From NCBI GenBank assembly GCA_004297645.1, contig SCUG01000758.1:1-5179 (forward strand): a DNA stretch of 5,179 bases. Reading direction: 5' to 3'. The notes under the pieces are model-generated. The model ran no database searches. It saw only the letters and a program-made list of their open reading frames with translations, and was not told where the DNA came from. Numbering within the stretch: position 1 is the stretch's first letter; every line of letters starts with the position of its first letter. This stretch comes from Saprospiraceae bacterium (GTDB lineage Bacteria; Bacteroidota; Bacteroidia; Chitinophagales; Saprospiraceae). Below are positions 4,539-5,179 of the stretch, in pieces. The position numbers and the translations under genes were made by a program.

Positions 4539-5179
4539 TTATCGATTTTCACCGGAGAGTGCATCGCTGATAACTCTTTGGTCTAAAACACCTACCAATG
4601 CTCCTCCTTCGAAAACAGGAAGGATGCCGCTTCCCGGCATTTGCAACTTTTCGTTGGCCTCTTTTAAGGTTGCCGCTGGCCCAATGGCATAGAATCCTTT
4701 CCTGAAAACCTCTTCCACCCTGGAGTTGGACGGCCCGTTTTTCAAGGCCTTTGCCAAGGCCCAATTTGGCAATGTGCCAACGAGGTTGGCATTTTCATCG
4801 AAAACCAGAAAATTGAGTTCCCTGTTTTGAATCATTAGGCTGTATGCCGGGAGAATGGAGTCACTGAGTTTTAAAAAAGTGAACTCCCTCCTCATTTTTT
4901 CACCGACTGCTATATCTGACAGTATCCCCTCGGAACGAACCCACTGGTACTCTTTTGAAGCGGTAAAAAATATGAAAACCCCAATGAAGGCCGTTGTAAA
5001 GTGGTAATTCCACAACCCTAAAACGAACATGGCCACGGCAATGACTTGCCCAACGGTGGCAGCGATGCGGGTGGCTTTGGTGCGACTAAGCCGCATTGAG
5101 AGCAAAGCCCGCAATATCCTGCCGCCATCCATCGGGAAGGCCGGCAAAAGGTTAAATACTGCCAAGGTAATATTCAGAA
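4539..5179 (-). CDS. Site-2 protease family (M50) membrane metalloprotease with CBS domains, C-terminal part
   Basis: The 212 visible residues start inside the protease: ITLAVFNLLPAFPMDGGR contains the second zinc-site motif NxxPxxPxDGGR, with the zinc-ligand Asp at 5129-5127. The HExxH helix lies beyond the window edge. Two membrane segments follow (around IAATVGQVIAVAMFVLGLW and TTAFIGVFIFFTA), then two CBS-like repeats: about REFTFLKLSDSILPAYSLMI to LVGTLPNWALAKAL, and KGFYAIGPAATLKEANEKL to ALVGVLDQRVISDAL. Enzymes of this group cut membrane proteins inside the bilayer; in relatives such as SpoIVFB the CBS part responds to adenine nucleotides. Substrate unknown here. The frame continues to the window edge, so the TTG at 5165 is not the start. 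It converges on the OmpH-like gene. The protein ends SDALSGENR, soon after the second CBS repeat, as in other members. Confidence 0.9.
   Translation of the reverse strand, partial: LNITLAVFNLLPAFPMDGGRILRALLSMRLSRTKATRIAATVGQVIAVAMFVLGLWNYHFTTAFIGVFIFFTASKEYQWVRSEGILSDIAVGEKMRREFTFLKLSDSILPAYSLMIQNRELNFLVFDENANLVGTLPNWALAKALKNGPSNSRVEEVFRKGFYAIGPAATLKEANEKLQMPGSGILPVFEGGALVGVLDQRVISDALSGENR

Overview
The window reads as a chromosomal segment from a member of the Bacteroidota, possibly a Saprospiria or Chitinophagia-like lineage. That inference rests on a TonB-dependent receptor with an N-terminal carboxypeptidase-regulatory-like domain beside a lipoprotein, a short OmpH/Skp-type protein whose predicted signal peptide ends in Ala-Gln, the near absence of Shine-Dalgarno sequences, and two close matches to the Bacteroidota promoter pattern TTG-N(about 20)-TAnnTTTG. 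No species can be named from the sequence alone.

Left part (1-1835, minus strand): a lipoprotein gene of unknown function (1221-1835) is followed by the 5' two fifths or so of a TonB-dependent outer-membrane receptor gene (1-1155, running off the left edge, probable TTG start). They look like one transcription unit for uptake of an unidentified ligand. A 7-nt tandem repeat that can fold into a hairpin sits between them.

Middle part (about 2100-3300): a genomic scrapyard. It holds a GC-rich 3' remnant of recG (plus strand); then a both-ends-truncated IS1-family transposase remnant (minus strand, InsA-type helix-turn-helix followed, one frameshift later, by the start of InsB with its ELDELW motif); then, abutting the remnant, a strikingly symmetric 138-bp foldback repeat built from four nested palindromes. 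After that comes one small possible coding region of unknown function.

Right-middle (3397-3679, minus strand): an apparently autonomous RNA gene with its own Bacteroidota promoter and a hairpin terminator. Its ends fold as a tRNA (acceptor stem, D arm, anticodon-like arm, T arm with a perfect B box), but a region of about 100 nt replaces the variable arm. This is the most unusual item in the window.

Right part (3945-5179): an OmpH/Skp-like periplasmic protein gene (plus strand, start at 4001 supported by a promoter that overlaps the longer open frame) converges on the 3' part of a site-2-protease (M50) gene with two CBS domains (minus strand, running off the right edge). Both concern the cell envelope, but their convergent arrangement does not argue for a shared operon.
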